Of a DNA stretch of 64,000 nt, positions 1 to 8,720 are shown in pieces. The notes under the pieces are model-generated. The model worked only from the letters and a program-made list of their open reading frames with translations, made no database searches and was not told the origin of the DNA. Made by a program: the position numbers and the translations under genes. Source of the DNA: Microbacterium esteraromaticum (GTDB lineage Bacteria; Actinomycetota; Actinomycetes; Actinomycetales; Microbacteriaceae); assembly GCF_900163815.1 (NCBI RefSeq), contig NZ_FUKO01000006.1, positions 1 to 64,000 on the forward strand. The letters run 5' to 3'. Positions within the stretch are counted from its first letter, which is position 1, and every line of letters begins with the position of its first letter.

Positions 1-71
1 ATCATGAGCAGATTTCCCACGATCAGCCGTCAACGATGTGGTGAATTCCGACACCGTTACTCACCCCAGGT

Positions 72-111
72 AGAACGAGCGCAGTCATGTGAAAATGACT
101 GCGCTCGTTCT
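72..111 (+). terminator. Intrinsic terminator of a gene left of the window
   Basis: A perfect 17-bp inverted repeat (left arm AGAACGAGCGCAGTCAT) with a six-base loop is followed by TGTTTCC. It would end a rightward gene that lies almost wholly outside the window. One + strand frame open to the left edge stops with TGA at 42-44, but its 13 codons are too few to identify. Nothing else is visible in 1-141. Confidence 0.75.
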
Positions 112-141
112 GTTTCCGGTGTCCTCCTCGACGGTGCTCGA

Positions 142-147
142 TAGCAT
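142..147 (+). promoter_or_regulatory. -10 box (TAGCAT) of the metallopeptidase-clpS operon
   Basis: TAGCAT lies exactly six bases before the ATG at 154, the arrangement of a leaderless actinobacterial transcript. It supports 154 as the start rather than the in-frame ATGs at 220 and 226. Confidence 0.55.
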
Positions 148-153
148 CGAAGC

Positions 154-564
154 ATGGCCCCGCACGTTCCCCCTCCGTCCGTTCCGGATTCTGCTCCGAC
201 CGGCAGCGAAGAGCGCGGCATGGAGATGTCGATCGAGTCGTTCGAGGAACTCGTAACCGACGAACTCGATAAGTTGCCCGATGACATGGTCGACGGGCTG
301 GAGAACATCATCTTCGTCGTCGAGGATCGCCCCGAGAACGGCGAAGACCTGTTCGGCCTGTACGAGGGGTTCGCACTCACCGAACGCGGGCAGTACGGCA
401 TGGGCGAGCTGCCCGACCGCATCATCATCTACCGGCACGCTCATCTGGCAGCTTGTGCCGATGAGGGCGAACTCCGCGACGAGGTGCACACGACACTCGT
501 GCACGAGATCGCGCACTTCTATGGCATCGATGATGAGCAGTTGCACGAATTGGGGTGGGCATGA
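154..564 (+). CDS. Small zincin-like metallopeptidase family protein
   Basis: The 136-residue protein ends with a zinc-peptidase motif: HEIAH at 117-121 followed by G124 and D127 (the HExxH-x2-G-x2-D pattern). This matches the short actinobacterial metallopeptidase family (PF06262-like) that often precedes clpS. The first 22 residues are Pro/Ser-rich and poorly conserved-looking, so the folded domain probably starts near 226; the -10 box at 142-147 nevertheless favours 154. There is no signal peptide, so it should act in the cytoplasm. The stop overlaps the clpS start by four bases (ATGA), implying translational coupling. The substrate is unknown; a link to ClpS-dependent turnover is only suggested by position. 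Confidence 0.82.
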   Translation: MAPHVPPPSVPDSAPTGSEERGMEMSIESFEELVTDELDKLPDDMVDGLENIIFVVEDRPENGEDLFGLYEGFALTERGQYGMGELPDRIIIYRHAHLAACADEGELRDEVHTTLVHEIAHFYGIDDEQLHELGWA

Positions 565-851
565 GCACGCCAGGATCCGCTCCGACGATCGACGAGCAAC
601 TGGTCGCGGCGCCCCTCGTGCCATGGCAACTCGTCGTGTGGGATGACCCGGTCAACCTGATGAGCTATGTCACTCGTGTGTTCCGCACCTATTTCGGCTA
701 TCCCGAAGAGCACGCGACGCGTCTGATGCTCGCAGTGCATCATGATGGGCACGCCATCGTTGCCACGGGTCCGCGCGAGACCATGGAAGTGCACGCGCAG
801 GCGATGCACGACTATGGTCTGCTGGCGACGATCAGGGAGGTGCCGCAGTGA
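561..851 (+). CDS. clpS: ATP-dependent Clp protease adaptor ClpS
   Basis: A 96-residue adaptor that, in its family, delivers N-degron substrates to the Clp ATPase in the cytoplasm. The central stretch with WQLVVWDDPVN and the helix around YPEEHATRLMLAVHHDG is the ClpS fold, including the conserved Asp-Pro-x-Asn that contacts the substrate N-terminus. The ATG at 561 is chosen because it overlaps the preceding stop as ATGA; a GTG two codons upstream is less likely. The stop overlaps the next gene start as GTGA, so three genes form one tightly coupled operon. Confidence 0.93.
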   Translation: MSTPGSAPTIDEQLVAAPLVPWQLVVWDDPVNLMSYVTRVFRTYFGYPEEHATRLMLAVHHDGHAIVATGPRETMEVHAQAMHDYGLLATIREVPQ

Positions 852-1363
852 GCACCGGCGCGCTTGCCCTCCCCCTGGCGCTGATCGAGGGCCACCACCT
901 GCTCGGTCTCGTCGATGACTACATCACGCTGCTCGACGGCACCCGCGAAGATGATCCCGCGCTGGAACGCCTCACGCCGCGTGCGTACGCCGACGATGAC
1001 GCGGCCACCCTGGAGTTCCGGCAGGCGACCCGCGATGACCTGCTCGATCGCCGGCTGACCGATGCGCTCGAAGTACGAACCTCGCTCGAGGACTTCGACA
1101 TCGAGATCGACCCGCACTCAGATGCGGCCTTGCGCGAACAGATGATACACATCGAGGCGACCGCGGTCGACACGTGGCTGCGCACGCTGTCGACGATGCG
1201 CCTGGTCATCGCTTCTCGCCTGGGCATCGATCGCGATGACACTCACGCGCCGGATGACCCGCGCTTCGGCGTGTACGACTGGCTCGGTTATCGGCTCGAC
1301 CAGCTCGTCCTGCTCGCCGACGAGTCGGCTTCGCACGGAGACCCGCCGCCGTTCACGGCGTGA
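848..1363 (+). CDS. DUF2017 family protein
   Basis: A 171-residue acidic cytoplasmic protein of the actinobacterial family that regularly follows clpS. It starts with GTG inside the clpS stop. The sequence is rich in Asp and Glu and predicted mostly helical; no catalytic motif or membrane segment is visible. The family has no established function; genomic association with ClpS suggests a role in regulated proteolysis, which is inference. Its last 11 bases overlap the end of the convergent kinase gene. Confidence 0.82.
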   Translation: MSTGALALPLALIEGHHLLGLVDDYITLLDGTREDDPALERLTPRAYADDDAATLEFRQATRDDLLDRRLTDALEVRTSLEDFDIEIDPHSDAALREQMIHIEATAVDTWLRTLSTMRLVIASRLGIDRDDTHAPDDPRFGVYDWLGYRLDQLVLLADESASHGDPPPFTA

Positions 1364-1943
1364 AGACCACGATCTCGGCCAGATCCTGGGGCGCATGGCT
1401 GGCGATGTGCGCGTCTTCCTGAGCGGCCCACATCTCCCAGTGACCGCGAAATCCGTCTCCGTCGCGCTCCATGGCTCGCCGGCGACGCGACTCTGCCGGG
1501 CCGTCCACCCAGACGGTCACGTCGGCGAGACGGGCGGATGCTGCCGTCAGTGCCCCGCATCCTTCCACGATCAGACCGAGCGACGGGTCGACCGCATGGG
1601 CCTCGGCCTCTTCTTCCTGCTCCCAGTCCCACCGACGCCAGATGCCGATGACTCCACGCCCGTGCGGGACGAGCACGTTTTCGCGAGCAATCTCGGTGCC
1701 CCGCTCCAACCCGCCCCAGCCCGGGTAGATCGAGTCCAGCGCCAACAGCTGCACAGGCGTGCGCAGGGGCCAGTCCCGCGCGACCCGTGCGGCGAGAGTG
1801 CTTTTGCCTGCGCCGCTGCGCCCGTCGATTGCCACTACGGGGTTGGATGCCGCGACCGCGAGCACGGCCTCGCAGATGCGCGCAGTCGCGCTGCGAAGTC
1901 GCTGATCGAACGGGTCGGGCTGCGGGTTACTTCTTGAGTGCAC
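1353..1943 (-). CDS. Uridine-kinase-like P-loop nucleoside kinase
   Basis: A 196-residue P-loop protein with a Walker A motif GRSGAGKS at 41-48 and a fold resembling uridine kinases and AAA nucleoside/nucleotide kinases. A conserved Asp at the end of strand 2 (LALDSIYPGWGG) and the VEGCGAL segment around 128-134 fit nucleoside-kinase active sites. No signal peptide. The start is GTG at 1943, inside the last codons of the upstream GerW-like gene (17-bp overlap), so the two are probably cotranscribed. The phosphate acceptor cannot be told from sequence. The tail-to-tail overlap with DUF2017 (1353-1363) is real, not a frameshift: both frames have intact ends. Confidence 0.72.
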   Translation of the reverse strand: MHSRSNPQPDPFDQRLRSATARICEAVLAVAASNPVVAIDGRSGAGKSTLAARVARDWPLRTPVQLLALDSIYPGWGGLERGTEIARENVLVPHGRGVIGIWRRWDWEQEEEAEAHAVDPSLGLIVEGCGALTAASARLADVTVWVDGPAESRRRRAMERDGDGFRGHWEMWAAQEDAHIASHAPQDLAEIVVFTP

Positions 1944-2244
1944 GGATGACGCGACTCAGCGCGCGACCTGCGACCCAGACGAAGGGCACGGCAACGGCGA
2001 TCAGCGTGACGAGATTCGGTTCGAACCGAAGCCCCTCCTCACGACGCACGTACACGCCGAGCGGGATGGTGACACCCCCACCCGAGCCGCCTTCGCCCTG
2101 CTCCACGGAACCGCCCGCGAACCCGGACCAGACCAGAGCCACCGGAGTCACACTGACGCCATCGATATCCACCTGCTCGCCATAGGCGCTCTTCACCCCG
2201 AGGGATGCGGCTTGATTACCCAGTTCCAGTGCAATGTTCGGCAT
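1927..2244 (-). CDS. GerW/YtfJ-like membrane-anchored protein
   Basis: A 105-residue protein with a Gly/Val-rich N-terminal domain (IDGVSVTPVALVWSGFAGG, then a GEGGSGGG loop) and one C-terminal hydrophobic helix at about 78-94 followed by an Arg/Lys tail. The domain resembles the spore germination GerW/YtfJ family, which in non-sporulating actinobacteria has no known role. ATG at 2244 is preceded after six bases by TAGCGT, a leaderless-type promoter. The following kinase gene overlaps its 3 prime end by 17 bases. Confidence 0.65.
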   Translation of the reverse strand: MPNIALELGNQAASLGVKSAYGEQVDIDGVSVTPVALVWSGFAGGSVEQGEGGSGGGVTIPLGVYVRREEGLRFEPNLVTLIAVAVPFVWVAGRALSRVIRALKK

Positions 2245-2250
2245 GCCCCC

Positions 2251-2256
2251 ACGCTA
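2251..2256 (-). promoter_or_regulatory. -10 box (TAGCGT) of the GerW-like/kinase pair
   Basis: TAGCGT on the minus strand, six bases before the ATG at 2244. No clear -35 element is visible. Confidence 0.5.
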
Positions 2257-2282
2257 GCCGAGCCTGAGCTCCACCGCGACGG

Positions 2283-3539
2283 TCAATCTCGGCCGAACGG
2301 CCGGGGTTTGCCCGGCGCTCCTCGCAGCTCTTGACGACCGACATGGCGCGCACGAGTGATCATTCCGACGCCGAACTTCTCCCTCGCATCGTCCAGCGTG
2401 CCCTCAAGGCGCCGGTGATCCTCATCGTCATCCCACAGGGCAGGCGCGCCACCCCCGCTTTCGCGCAGCTTCTCGGCGCGCACACCGACCAGGCGCACAG
2501 GGTCGCGACGATCGATCTGATCGAAGAGCGACAGCGCTGTCTCTCCGATCCGCTGGCCGACATCCGTCGGCTCCGGCAGCGAGACCGAACGGGTCAGCGT
2601 GCTGAAATCGCTGAAGCGGATCTTGATCGCCACGGTGCCTGAGCACCATCCGGAGGTGCGAAGACGCGCTCCGACGCGGTCTGCGAGGCGCAGAAGCTCG
2701 GAGCGCAGCAACTCGAGATCGCTGATATCGCGGTCGAAGGTCTCCTCGTGACCGATGCTCTTCTCCACGCGAGTCGTCTCGACCTCCCGTGCATCCAGGC
2801 CGCGGGCAAGGTCCTGCAGACGCCGGCCGAGAGCCGGGCCGACGGCCCGCTCCAACGCGTCCGGCGGTGTCTCCCGAACGTCCCTGACGAGGCGGATGCC
2901 GCGGCGATGCAGTGCCTCAACCGCCTTCGGGCCCACGCCCCACAATGCACCGACCGGCCGAGGATCGAGGAACTCCTGCGTGCGGGCGGCGGGGATGATC
3001 AGCATCCCGTCGGGTTTGGAGATGGTCGAGGCCATCTTCGCGACGTGTTTGGTCGCGGCGACGCCGACACTGCACGTGATGCCGACCTCGTCTTGCACCC
3101 GCCGTCGAATGAGGCCGGCGATCTCGCCCGGACTCCCCCAGAGCCGGCGCACGCCGCGGACGTCGAGGAACGCCTCGTCGATCGACAGCGGCTCTACCAG
3201 TGGCGTGATGCTCTCGAAGATGCGCATCACCTGAGCCGAAGCCGCCTGATAGCTGCTGAAGTTCGGAGGCACGACCTTCGCGATCGGACACAGACGAAGC
3301 GCCTGCGACACCGGCATCGCGCTGCGTACGCCGTACCGTCGAGCCTCATACGAGGCGCTGGAGACGACGGAGCGTCCGTCCGGCGCTCCGATGATGACCG
3401 CCAACCCGCGCAGAGACGGGTCGTGCAATATCTCGACGGCCGCGAAGAACGCATCCATGTCGACGTGCAGGATGCCGGTGCCACTGTCGTCGGCGCCGAC
3501 CGCCGAGATCAGGCGCCCCGAACCATCACCGCGTCCCAT
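2283..3539 (-). CDS. dinB: DNA polymerase IV (Y family)
   Basis: A 418-residue translesion polymerase. The palm has the catalytic acidic residues: D27 in HVDMDAFF and D121-E122 in SIDEAF. Fingers, thumb and the C-terminal little-finger domain (about 250-360) are all present, so it should be active in error-prone bypass of damaged bases. The C-terminal tail (PGKPRPFGRD) is basic and does not end in an obvious canonical clamp-binding motif. ATG at 3539 is preceded after six bases by GACAAT, a weak -10. I see no LexA-type palindrome in the 42 bases between it and gatB, which lies upstream on the same strand. Confidence 0.93.
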   Translation of the reverse strand: MGRGDGSGRLISAVGADDSGTGILHVDMDAFFAAVEILHDPSLRGLAVIIGAPDGRSVVSSASYEARRYGVRSAMPVSQALRLCPIAKVVPPNFSSYQAASAQVMRIFESITPLVEPLSIDEAFLDVRGVRRLWGSPGEIAGLIRRRVQDEVGITCSVGVAATKHVAKMASTISKPDGMLIIPAARTQEFLDPRPVGALWGVGPKAVEALHRRGIRLVRDVRETPPDALERAVGPALGRRLQDLARGLDAREVETTRVEKSIGHEETFDRDISDLELLRSELLRLADRVGARLRTSGWCSGTVAIKIRFSDFSTLTRSVSLPEPTDVGQRIGETALSLFDQIDRRDPVRLVGVRAEKLRESGGGAPALWDDDEDHRRLEGTLDDAREKFGVGMITRARHVGRQELRGAPGKPRPFGRD

Positions 3540-3581
3540 TACGCCATTGTCTCCCGAGGCACCGACACTCCTGCGAAGGAT

Positions 3582-5096
3582 TTACTCGGCGGCGCGGACC
3601 AGCACGAGCTCGCGCACGCGCGCAGCATCCGCCTGGCCCTTCATCGCCTTCATGACGGCGCCGATGACGGCACCGGCAGCCTGCACCTTGCCGTCCTTGA
3701 TCTTCGCGAGAACATCGGGCTGCGCGGCCAGCGCCTCATCGATCGCGGCGATGAGTGCACCGTCGTCGGAGACGACAGCGAGCCCGCGTGACTCGACGAC
3801 CTCTTCTGGAGTGCCCTCGCCGGCGATGACGCCTTCGAGCACCTGACGCGCGAGCTTGTCGGTGAGGGTTCCGGCATCCACCAGCGACTGCAGCGCAGCG
3901 ACATCGGCCGGAGCGATCAATGCGCTCGCCTCACGGTCTTGCGTGTTCGCGATGCGAGTGATCTCGCCCGTCCACCACTTGCGTGCGGATGCCGGCGCAG
4001 CACCCGCTGCGATGGTTGCCTCGACCTCGTCAATCAGTCCGCCGTTGTGCACGTCCTGGAATTCGAGATCGGTGAAGCCCCAGTCCGCCTTCAGCCGACG
4101 CCGCCGCGCGACGGGCTGCTCGGGCAGCGCCGCACGCAGTTCTTCGATGAGTTCCGCAGCCGGCTGCACGGGCAGCAGGTCGGGCTCCGGGAAGTAGCGG
4201 TAGTCGTCGGCATCCGACTTCGGGCGACCGGGCGACGTGCGTCCGGTGTCTTCATGCCAGTGCCGCGTCTCCTGCGTGATGGTGCCGCCATCGGCGAGGA
4301 TCTGCGCCTGACGCTGGATCTCGTAGCGCACCGCGCGCTCGACAGAGCGCATCGAGTTGACGTTCTTCGTCTCCGTGCGGGTGCCGAGCTTCTCCTGGCC
4401 GCGCGGACGCAACGAGACGTTCGCATCGCAGCGGAGGTTGCCTCGCTCGAGTCGGGCCTCGGAGATGCCGAGTCCGCGAACGATGTCGCGGATCGTGGCG
4501 ACATAGGCCTTGCCGATCTCGGGCGCCCGATGCTCAGCGCCGATGATCGGCTTCGTGACGATCTCGACGAGCGGCACCCCAGCACGGTTGTAGTCGACCA
4601 GCGAGTACTCCGCGCCCTGGATGCGACCGGTCGCGCCGCCCATGTGGGTGAGCTTTCCGGCGTCTTCCTCCATGTGCGCACGCTCGATGGGAACCGCGAT
4701 GATCGTGCCGTCTTCCAGCTCGATCTCCACCGAGCCCTCGAAGGCGATCGGCTCATCGGCCTGCGAGATCTGGTAGTTCTTGCCCAGATCAGGGTAGAAG
4801 TAGTTCTTCCGCGCGAAGCGGCTCGACTCGGCGATCGTGCATCCGAGGGCGAGACCCAGGCTGATCGCCGAGCGCACCGCGGCAGCGTTGACAACAGGCA
4901 ACGCACCGGGAAGACCCATATCCACCGGCGCGATCAGGGTGTTCGGCTCAGCGCTGTGGAACTCTTCGTTCGCCGGGTTCGGGGCGTTCGAGAACATCTT
5001 CGTGCGGGTGTTCAGCTCGACGTGCACCTCGAAGCCGAGGACCGGCTCGAACATCTCGAGCGCCTTGTCGTAATCCATGAGTTTCGCGGCGGCCAT
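3582..5096 (-). CDS. gatB: Aspartyl/glutamyl-tRNA amidotransferase subunit B
   Basis: A 504-residue GatB of normal length. The N-terminal catalytic kinase/transamidase region ([21 protein letters not shown] onwards to about 300) and the C-terminal YqeY-like tRNA-binding domain are complete. In the GatCAB complex it activates Glu-tRNA(Gln) or Asp-tRNA(Asn) and transfers ammonia delivered from GatA. Its start shares one base with the gatA stop (TGATG), so it is the last gene of the gatC-gatA-gatB operon and translationally coupled. Confidence 0.96.
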   Translation of the reverse strand: MAAAKLMDYDKALEMFEPVLGFEVHVELNTRTKMFSNAPNPANEEFHSAEPNTLIAPVDMGLPGALPVVNAAAVRSAISLGLALGCTIAESSRFARKNYFYPDLGKNYQISQADEPIAFEGSVEIELEDGTIIAVPIERAHMEEDAGKLTHMGGATGRIQGAEYSLVDYNRAGVPLVEIVTKPIIGAEHRAPEIGKAYVATIRDIVRGLGISEARLERGNLRCDANVSLRPRGQEKLGTRTETKNVNSMRSVERAVRYEIQRQAQILADGGTITQETRHWHEDTGRTSPGRPKSDADDYRYFPEPDLLPVQPAAELIEELRAALPEQPVARRRRLKADWGFTDLEFQDVHNGGLIDEVEATIAAGAAPASARKWWTGEITRIANTQDREASALIAPADVAALQSLVDAGTLTDKLARQVLEGVIAGEGTPEEVVESRGLAVVSDDGALIAAIDEALAAQPDVLAKIKDGKVQAAGAVIGAVMKAMKGQADAARVRELVLVRAAE

Positions 5097-6631
5097 CAGC
5101 GCGCTCCTTCCGTGCGTCCCTGAGCCGAGCGCAGAACCGGCGCTCGGTCGAGCAGCGGTGCGCCCCAGGAATCGAGCAGGACAGCTTCGAGCGCTGCGCC
5201 CACGCGATACAGTCGGGCATCCTCGCGCGCAGGCGCGACGAATTGGATGCCGACCGGGAGCCCGTCATCGGCAGCGAGCCCCGACGGGATCGAGATGCCG
5301 GGGACACCGGCGAGGTTCGCTGGGATCGTGGTCAGGTCGTTCAAGTACATCTGCAGCGGGTCATCGATCTTCTCGCCGATCTTGAATGCCGTCGTGGGCG
5401 CTGAAGGCGTGGCGATCACGTCCACCTTCGCGAAGGCGGCGTCGAAGTCCTGCTGAATCAGCGTGCGCACCTTCTGCGCGCTGCCGTAGTAGGCGTCGTA
5501 GTAACCAGCAGAGAGCGCGTAAGTGCCGAGGATGATGCGGCGCTTGACCTCGGGACCGAAGCCGGCCTCGCGCGTCGCCGACATCACGTCTTCGACGGTG
5601 GCGTTTCCTTCTGGCGTCACACGCAGGCCGAAACGCACCGAGTCGAACTTGGCGAGGTTGCTGGAAGCCTCGGCAGGGTGGATCAGGTAGTAGGCGGCCA
5701 CACCGTATTCGAAGTGCGGTGCAGAGATCTCGATGATCTCGGCGCCATGCGCCTGCATGAGTTCCAGCGACTCGCGGAACGACGAGGCCACGCCGGGCTG
5801 GAAGCCGGAGTCGGGCAGTTCGCGAACGATGCCGACCTTGAGTCCCTTCAGCACCTGACCGGTTGCGCCTTCGCGCGCTGCCTGGGCGAACGACGGCCAG
5901 GTGTCAGGCAGTGACGTGGAGTCATTCCGGTCGTACCCGCCGATCACGTCGTGGAGCAGACCGGCGTCGAGGACAGTCCGCGAGACCGGGCCGACCTGGT
6001 CGAGGCTGGATGCCATGGCGATGGCACCGTAGCGGCTCACGCCGCCGTACGTGGGCTTGATGCCGACGGTTCCGGTGACATGCGCGGGCTGACGAATCGA
6101 CCCGCCCGTGTCCGAGCCGAGCGCAATGGGAGCTTCGAAGGCGGCGACAGCCGCCGCAGAGCCACCACCGGAGCCGCCGGGGATCCGGTCGAGGTCCCAT
6201 GGGTTGTGCGTCGGACCATAGGCGGAGTGCTCGGTGGACGAACCCATCGCGAACTCATCCATGTTGGTCTTGCCCAGCGGCACGAGGCCAGCCGCGCGCG
6301 AGCGCGCGACCACCGTCGCATCGAAGGGCGACATGTAGCCCTCGAGGATCTTCGAACCGCTGGTCGATGGCTGATCGGTGGTGACCAGCACGTCTTTGAT
6401 GGCCAGCGGCACGCCAGCCAGCTCGCCGAGGCTGTCACCGGCGGCGCGGCGCGCGTCGATCGCAGCGGCGGCGGTGAGGGCGTGCTCGTTCACGTGCAGG
6501 AAGGCATGCACGTCGCCGTCGACGGCCGCGATGCGATCAAGGTGGGCCTGGGTGGCTTCGACGCTGGAGATCTCTCCCGCGGCCAGTTTCGCGCCGAGTT
6601 CAGCGGCGTTGAGGCGGATGATGTCGCTCAC
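5096..6631 (-). CDS. gatA: Aspartyl/glutamyl-tRNA amidotransferase subunit A
   Basis: A 511-residue amidase-signature protein. The catalytic triad is visible: K79 in LAIKD, S154 in PGGSGGGS and nucleophile S178 in [11 protein letters not shown]. It hydrolyses glutamine to supply ammonia to GatB. The start is GTG at 6631, overlapping the gatC stop by four bases (GTGA). All active-site elements and length are normal, so misacylated tRNA repair should be functional in this organism. Confidence 0.96.
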   Translation of the reverse strand: MSDIIRLNAAELGAKLAAGEISSVEATQAHLDRIAAVDGDVHAFLHVNEHALTAAAAIDARRAAGDSLGELAGVPLAIKDVLVTTDQPSTSGSKILEGYMSPFDATVVARSRAAGLVPLGKTNMDEFAMGSSTEHSAYGPTHNPWDLDRIPGGSGGGSAAAVAAFEAPIALGSDTGGSIRQPAHVTGTVGIKPTYGGVSRYGAIAMASSLDQVGPVSRTVLDAGLLHDVIGGYDRNDSTSLPDTWPSFAQAAREGATGQVLKGLKVGIVRELPDSGFQPGVASSFRESLELMQAHGAEIIEISAPHFEYGVAAYYLIHPAEASSNLAKFDSVRFGLRVTPEGNATVEDVMSATREAGFGPEVKRRIILGTYALSAGYYDAYYGSAQKVRTLIQQDFDAAFAKVDVIATPSAPTTAFKIGEKIDDPLQMYLNDLTTIPANLAGVPGISIPSGLAADDGLPVGIQFVAPAREDARLYRVGAALEAVLLDSWGAPLLDRAPVLRSAQGRTEGAR

Positions 6632-6927
6632 TGTTCTTCTCCCAGGATGGCGGTGACGCGGAAGCGGCCGTCGGCAGCATCCGGTGCGTTCTGCAGCACC
6701 TGCTCCCGGGTCAGCGGCTCACCCACTTCATCGGGTCGGAGGACGTTGCTCATCGGGATGGGGTGACTTGTGGCGACGACGTCGTCGGTCGCCACCTCAG
6801 ACACCTTGGCGATGTTGTCGACGATGGCGTCGAGCTGACCAGTCAGCTGCGTCACTTCGGCGTCGGTGAGTTTGATACGCGCGAGCACGCCGAGATGGCG
6901 CACGAGATCGGGGGTGATTTCAGACAC
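6628..6927 (-). CDS. gatC: Aspartyl/glutamyl-tRNA amidotransferase subunit C
   Basis: A 99-residue GatC that wraps around GatA and GatB and stabilises the complex. Three GTG codons stand in a row (6933, 6930, 6927); I choose 6927 because the TAGACT box at 6934-6939 then lies six bases upstream and because the protein begins [13 protein letters not shown], the typical GatC N-terminus. First gene of gatCAB. It is transcribed divergently from the acyl-CoA synthetase gene, with only 51 bases between the starts. Confidence 0.92.
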   Translation of the reverse strand: MSEITPDLVRHLGVLARIKLTDAEVTQLTGQLDAIVDNIAKVSEVATDDVVATSHPIPMSNVLRPDEVGEPLTREQVLQNAPDAADGRFRVTAILGEEQ

Positions 6928-6933
6928 CACCAC

Positions 6934-6939
6934 AGTCTA
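6934..6939 (-). promoter_or_regulatory. -10 box (TAGACT) of gatCAB
   Basis: Minus-strand TAGACT, six bases before the third GTG of the gatC start run. It sits back to back with the divergent box at 6967-6972, so the two promoters share their upstream region. Confidence 0.55.
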
Positions 6940-6966
6940 CGAGAGCGCGTCCGACTCGCTGACGCA

Positions 6967-6972
6967 TAGGCT
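6967..6972 (+). promoter_or_regulatory. -10 box (TAGGCT) of the acyl-CoA synthetase gene
   Basis: TAGGCT lies six bases before GTG 6979 and directly touches GTG 6973, so a transcript from here could not include the 6973 start. Confidence 0.5.
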
Positions 6973-6978
6973 GTGCAG

Positions 6979-8679
6979 GTGATGATGTTTGAGCCTCCGC
7001 GCCCCTGGATCGACAGCTACGCCGAGGGGGTGCCCACGGATCTTGCGCCTGTCTCCGGCTCTCTGGTGGACATCGTCGATGCATCGGTGCGGGATTATCC
7101 CGATGCGCCGGCGCTGCAGTTCTTCGGCCGCGAGACGAGCTACCGAGCCATGCAGGATGCCATTGATCGCGTGGCAGGCGGGCTCCGCGATCTCGGTGTG
7201 GGCGCCGGCGATCCGGTGGCCATCGTGCTGCCGAACTGCCCGCAGCACATCATCGCGTTCTACGCGGTGCTGCGCCTGGGCGCCGTCGTCGTCGAGCACA
7301 ATCCGCTGTACACGGCGCGAGAACTGCGCAAGCAGTTCGAGGATCATGGCGCCAAGCACGCGATCGTCTGGAGCAAGGTCGCGCAGACGATCCAGGAGTT
7401 CCCCGCTGATCTGGCCATGACGAGCCTCATCTCGGTGGATGTCACCAAGGCCATGCCGCTGGCGACTCAGCTGATGCTGAAACTGCCCATCGCGAAGGCG
7501 CGCGAGTCCCGCGATGCGCTGACCGCTCGCGTGCGGGGTGCGATCAGCTGGGACTCGATCGTGGCATCCACTCCCCTGCCGGCCTCGCACCCGCGTCCGC
7601 AGACCGATGATCTCGCCATCATCCAGTACACGTCCGGCACCACTGGTACACCCAAGGGCGCTGCCCTCACTCACCGAAACCTGCTCGCGAATGCCGCGCA
7701 GGCGAAGGCCTGGGTGCCCTCTATCACTCGGGGCGACGGCTGCGTCGTCTACGCCGTGCTCCCCATGTTCCATGCCTACGGACTCACGCTGTGTCTCACG
7801 TTCGCGATGTCGATGGGGGCCCGGCTGGTGCTGTTCCCCAAGTTCGACCCGGACCTGGTGCTCGAGGTCGCCAAGAAGCACCCGGCAACGTTCCTCCCCC
7901 TCGTGCCTCCGATCGCCGAGCGGCTGCTGGCCGCGGCGAAGGAGAAGGGTGTCTCCCTGGCGGGCACCGAAGTCGCCATCTCCGGTGCGATGGCCCTCGA
8001 CCATGAACTGGTCGTTCCCTTCGAAGAGGCCACCGGCGGCTACCTCGTCGAGGGATACGGACTCAGCGAGTGCTCACCCGTGCTGATGGCGAACCCCGTC
8101 GCCGCCAATAGGGTCGCCGGTTCGGTCGGGCTGCCACTGCCGGGAACGGAGTGCCGGGTGGTCGACCCGGAGAACCCAACGGTCGACGTCCCCACCGGCA
8201 CGGCGGGCGAGCTCGTCGTGCGCGGTCCGCAGGTCTTCTCGGGTTATTACGGCAAACCGGAGGCGACGGATGCCGTCTTTGCCGACGGCTGGTTCCGCAC
8301 CGGCGATATCGTCACGATCGATCAGACCGGCTTCGTGCGGATCGTCGACCGGATCAAGGAGCTCATCATCACCGGTGGCTTCAACGTCGCCCCGACCGAG
8401 GTGGAGGGTGCGCTGCGTCAGCACCCGGACGTACTGGATGCCGCGGTGGTGGGTCTGCCCAGCGAGCACTCCGGTGAAGAGGTCGTCGCCGCGGTCGTGG
8501 TCGAAGCCGGTGTGGATGTCGACGTCGATGCGATCCGCGAGTTCGCTCGCACCATCCTCACGCCTTACAAGGTGCCGCGTCGCCTGTTCATCGTGGATGA
8601 GCTGCCGAAGTCTCTGATCGGCAAGGTGCTGCGCCGCGAAGTCAAGGAGAAGCTGATCGGATTGACCTCCGGGAGCTGA
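6979..8679 (+). CDS. Long-chain fatty-acid-CoA ligase (AMP-forming)
   Basis: A 566-residue member of the ANL adenylating family, FadD-like. The ATP-binding motif YTSGTTGTPKG lies at about 217-227, the adenylate-binding YGLSECSPV later, followed by WFRTGDIV and the C-terminal lid with the catalytic Lys in PKSLIGKVLRRE. It should activate a fatty acid to its CoA thioester in the cytoplasm or at the membrane. Chain length cannot be read from sequence. GTG 6979 (followed by two ATG codons) is preferred over GTG 6973 because the -10 box abuts 6973. Monocistronic; no beta-oxidation genes adjoin it. Confidence 0.87.
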   Translation: MMMFEPPRPWIDSYAEGVPTDLAPVSGSLVDIVDASVRDYPDAPALQFFGRETSYRAMQDAIDRVAGGLRDLGVGAGDPVAIVLPNCPQHIIAFYAVLRLGAVVVEHNPLYTARELRKQFEDHGAKHAIVWSKVAQTIQEFPADLAMTSLISVDVTKAMPLATQLMLKLPIAKARESRDALTARVRGAISWDSIVASTPLPASHPRPQTDDLAIIQYTSGTTGTPKGAALTHRNLLANAAQAKAWVPSITRGDGCVVYAVLPMFHAYGLTLCLTFAMSMGARLVLFPKFDPDLVLEVAKKHPATFLPLVPPIAERLLAAAKEKGVSLAGTEVAISGAMALDHELVVPFEEATGGYLVEGYGLSECSPVLMANPVAANRVAGSVGLPLPGTECRVVDPENPTVDVPTGTAGELVVRGPQVFSGYYGKPEATDAVFADGWFRTGDIVTIDQTGFVRIVDRIKELIITGGFNVAPTEVEGALRQHPDVLDAAVVGLPSEHSGEEVVAAVVVEAGVDVDVDAIREFARTILTPYKVPRRLFIVDELPKSLIGKVLRREVKEKLIGLTSGS

Positions 8680-8708
8680 ACGACCAGCAGTCTCCCATCC
8701 GTAGGGAC

Positions 8709-8714
8709 TATCGT
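8709..8714 (+). promoter_or_regulatory. -10 box (TATCGT) of the DEAD-box helicase gene
   Basis: TATCGT lies six bases before the GTG at 8721, a leaderless-type arrangement; no Shine-Dalgarno sequence precedes the start. Confidence 0.5.
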
Positions 8715-8720
8715 TGGCAG

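Noticed and set aside
1353..1363. Overlap of DUF2017 and kinase ends as a frameshift or assembly error
   Set aside because: The genes are on opposite strands, both complete in length and motifs; short tail-to-tail overlaps are common.
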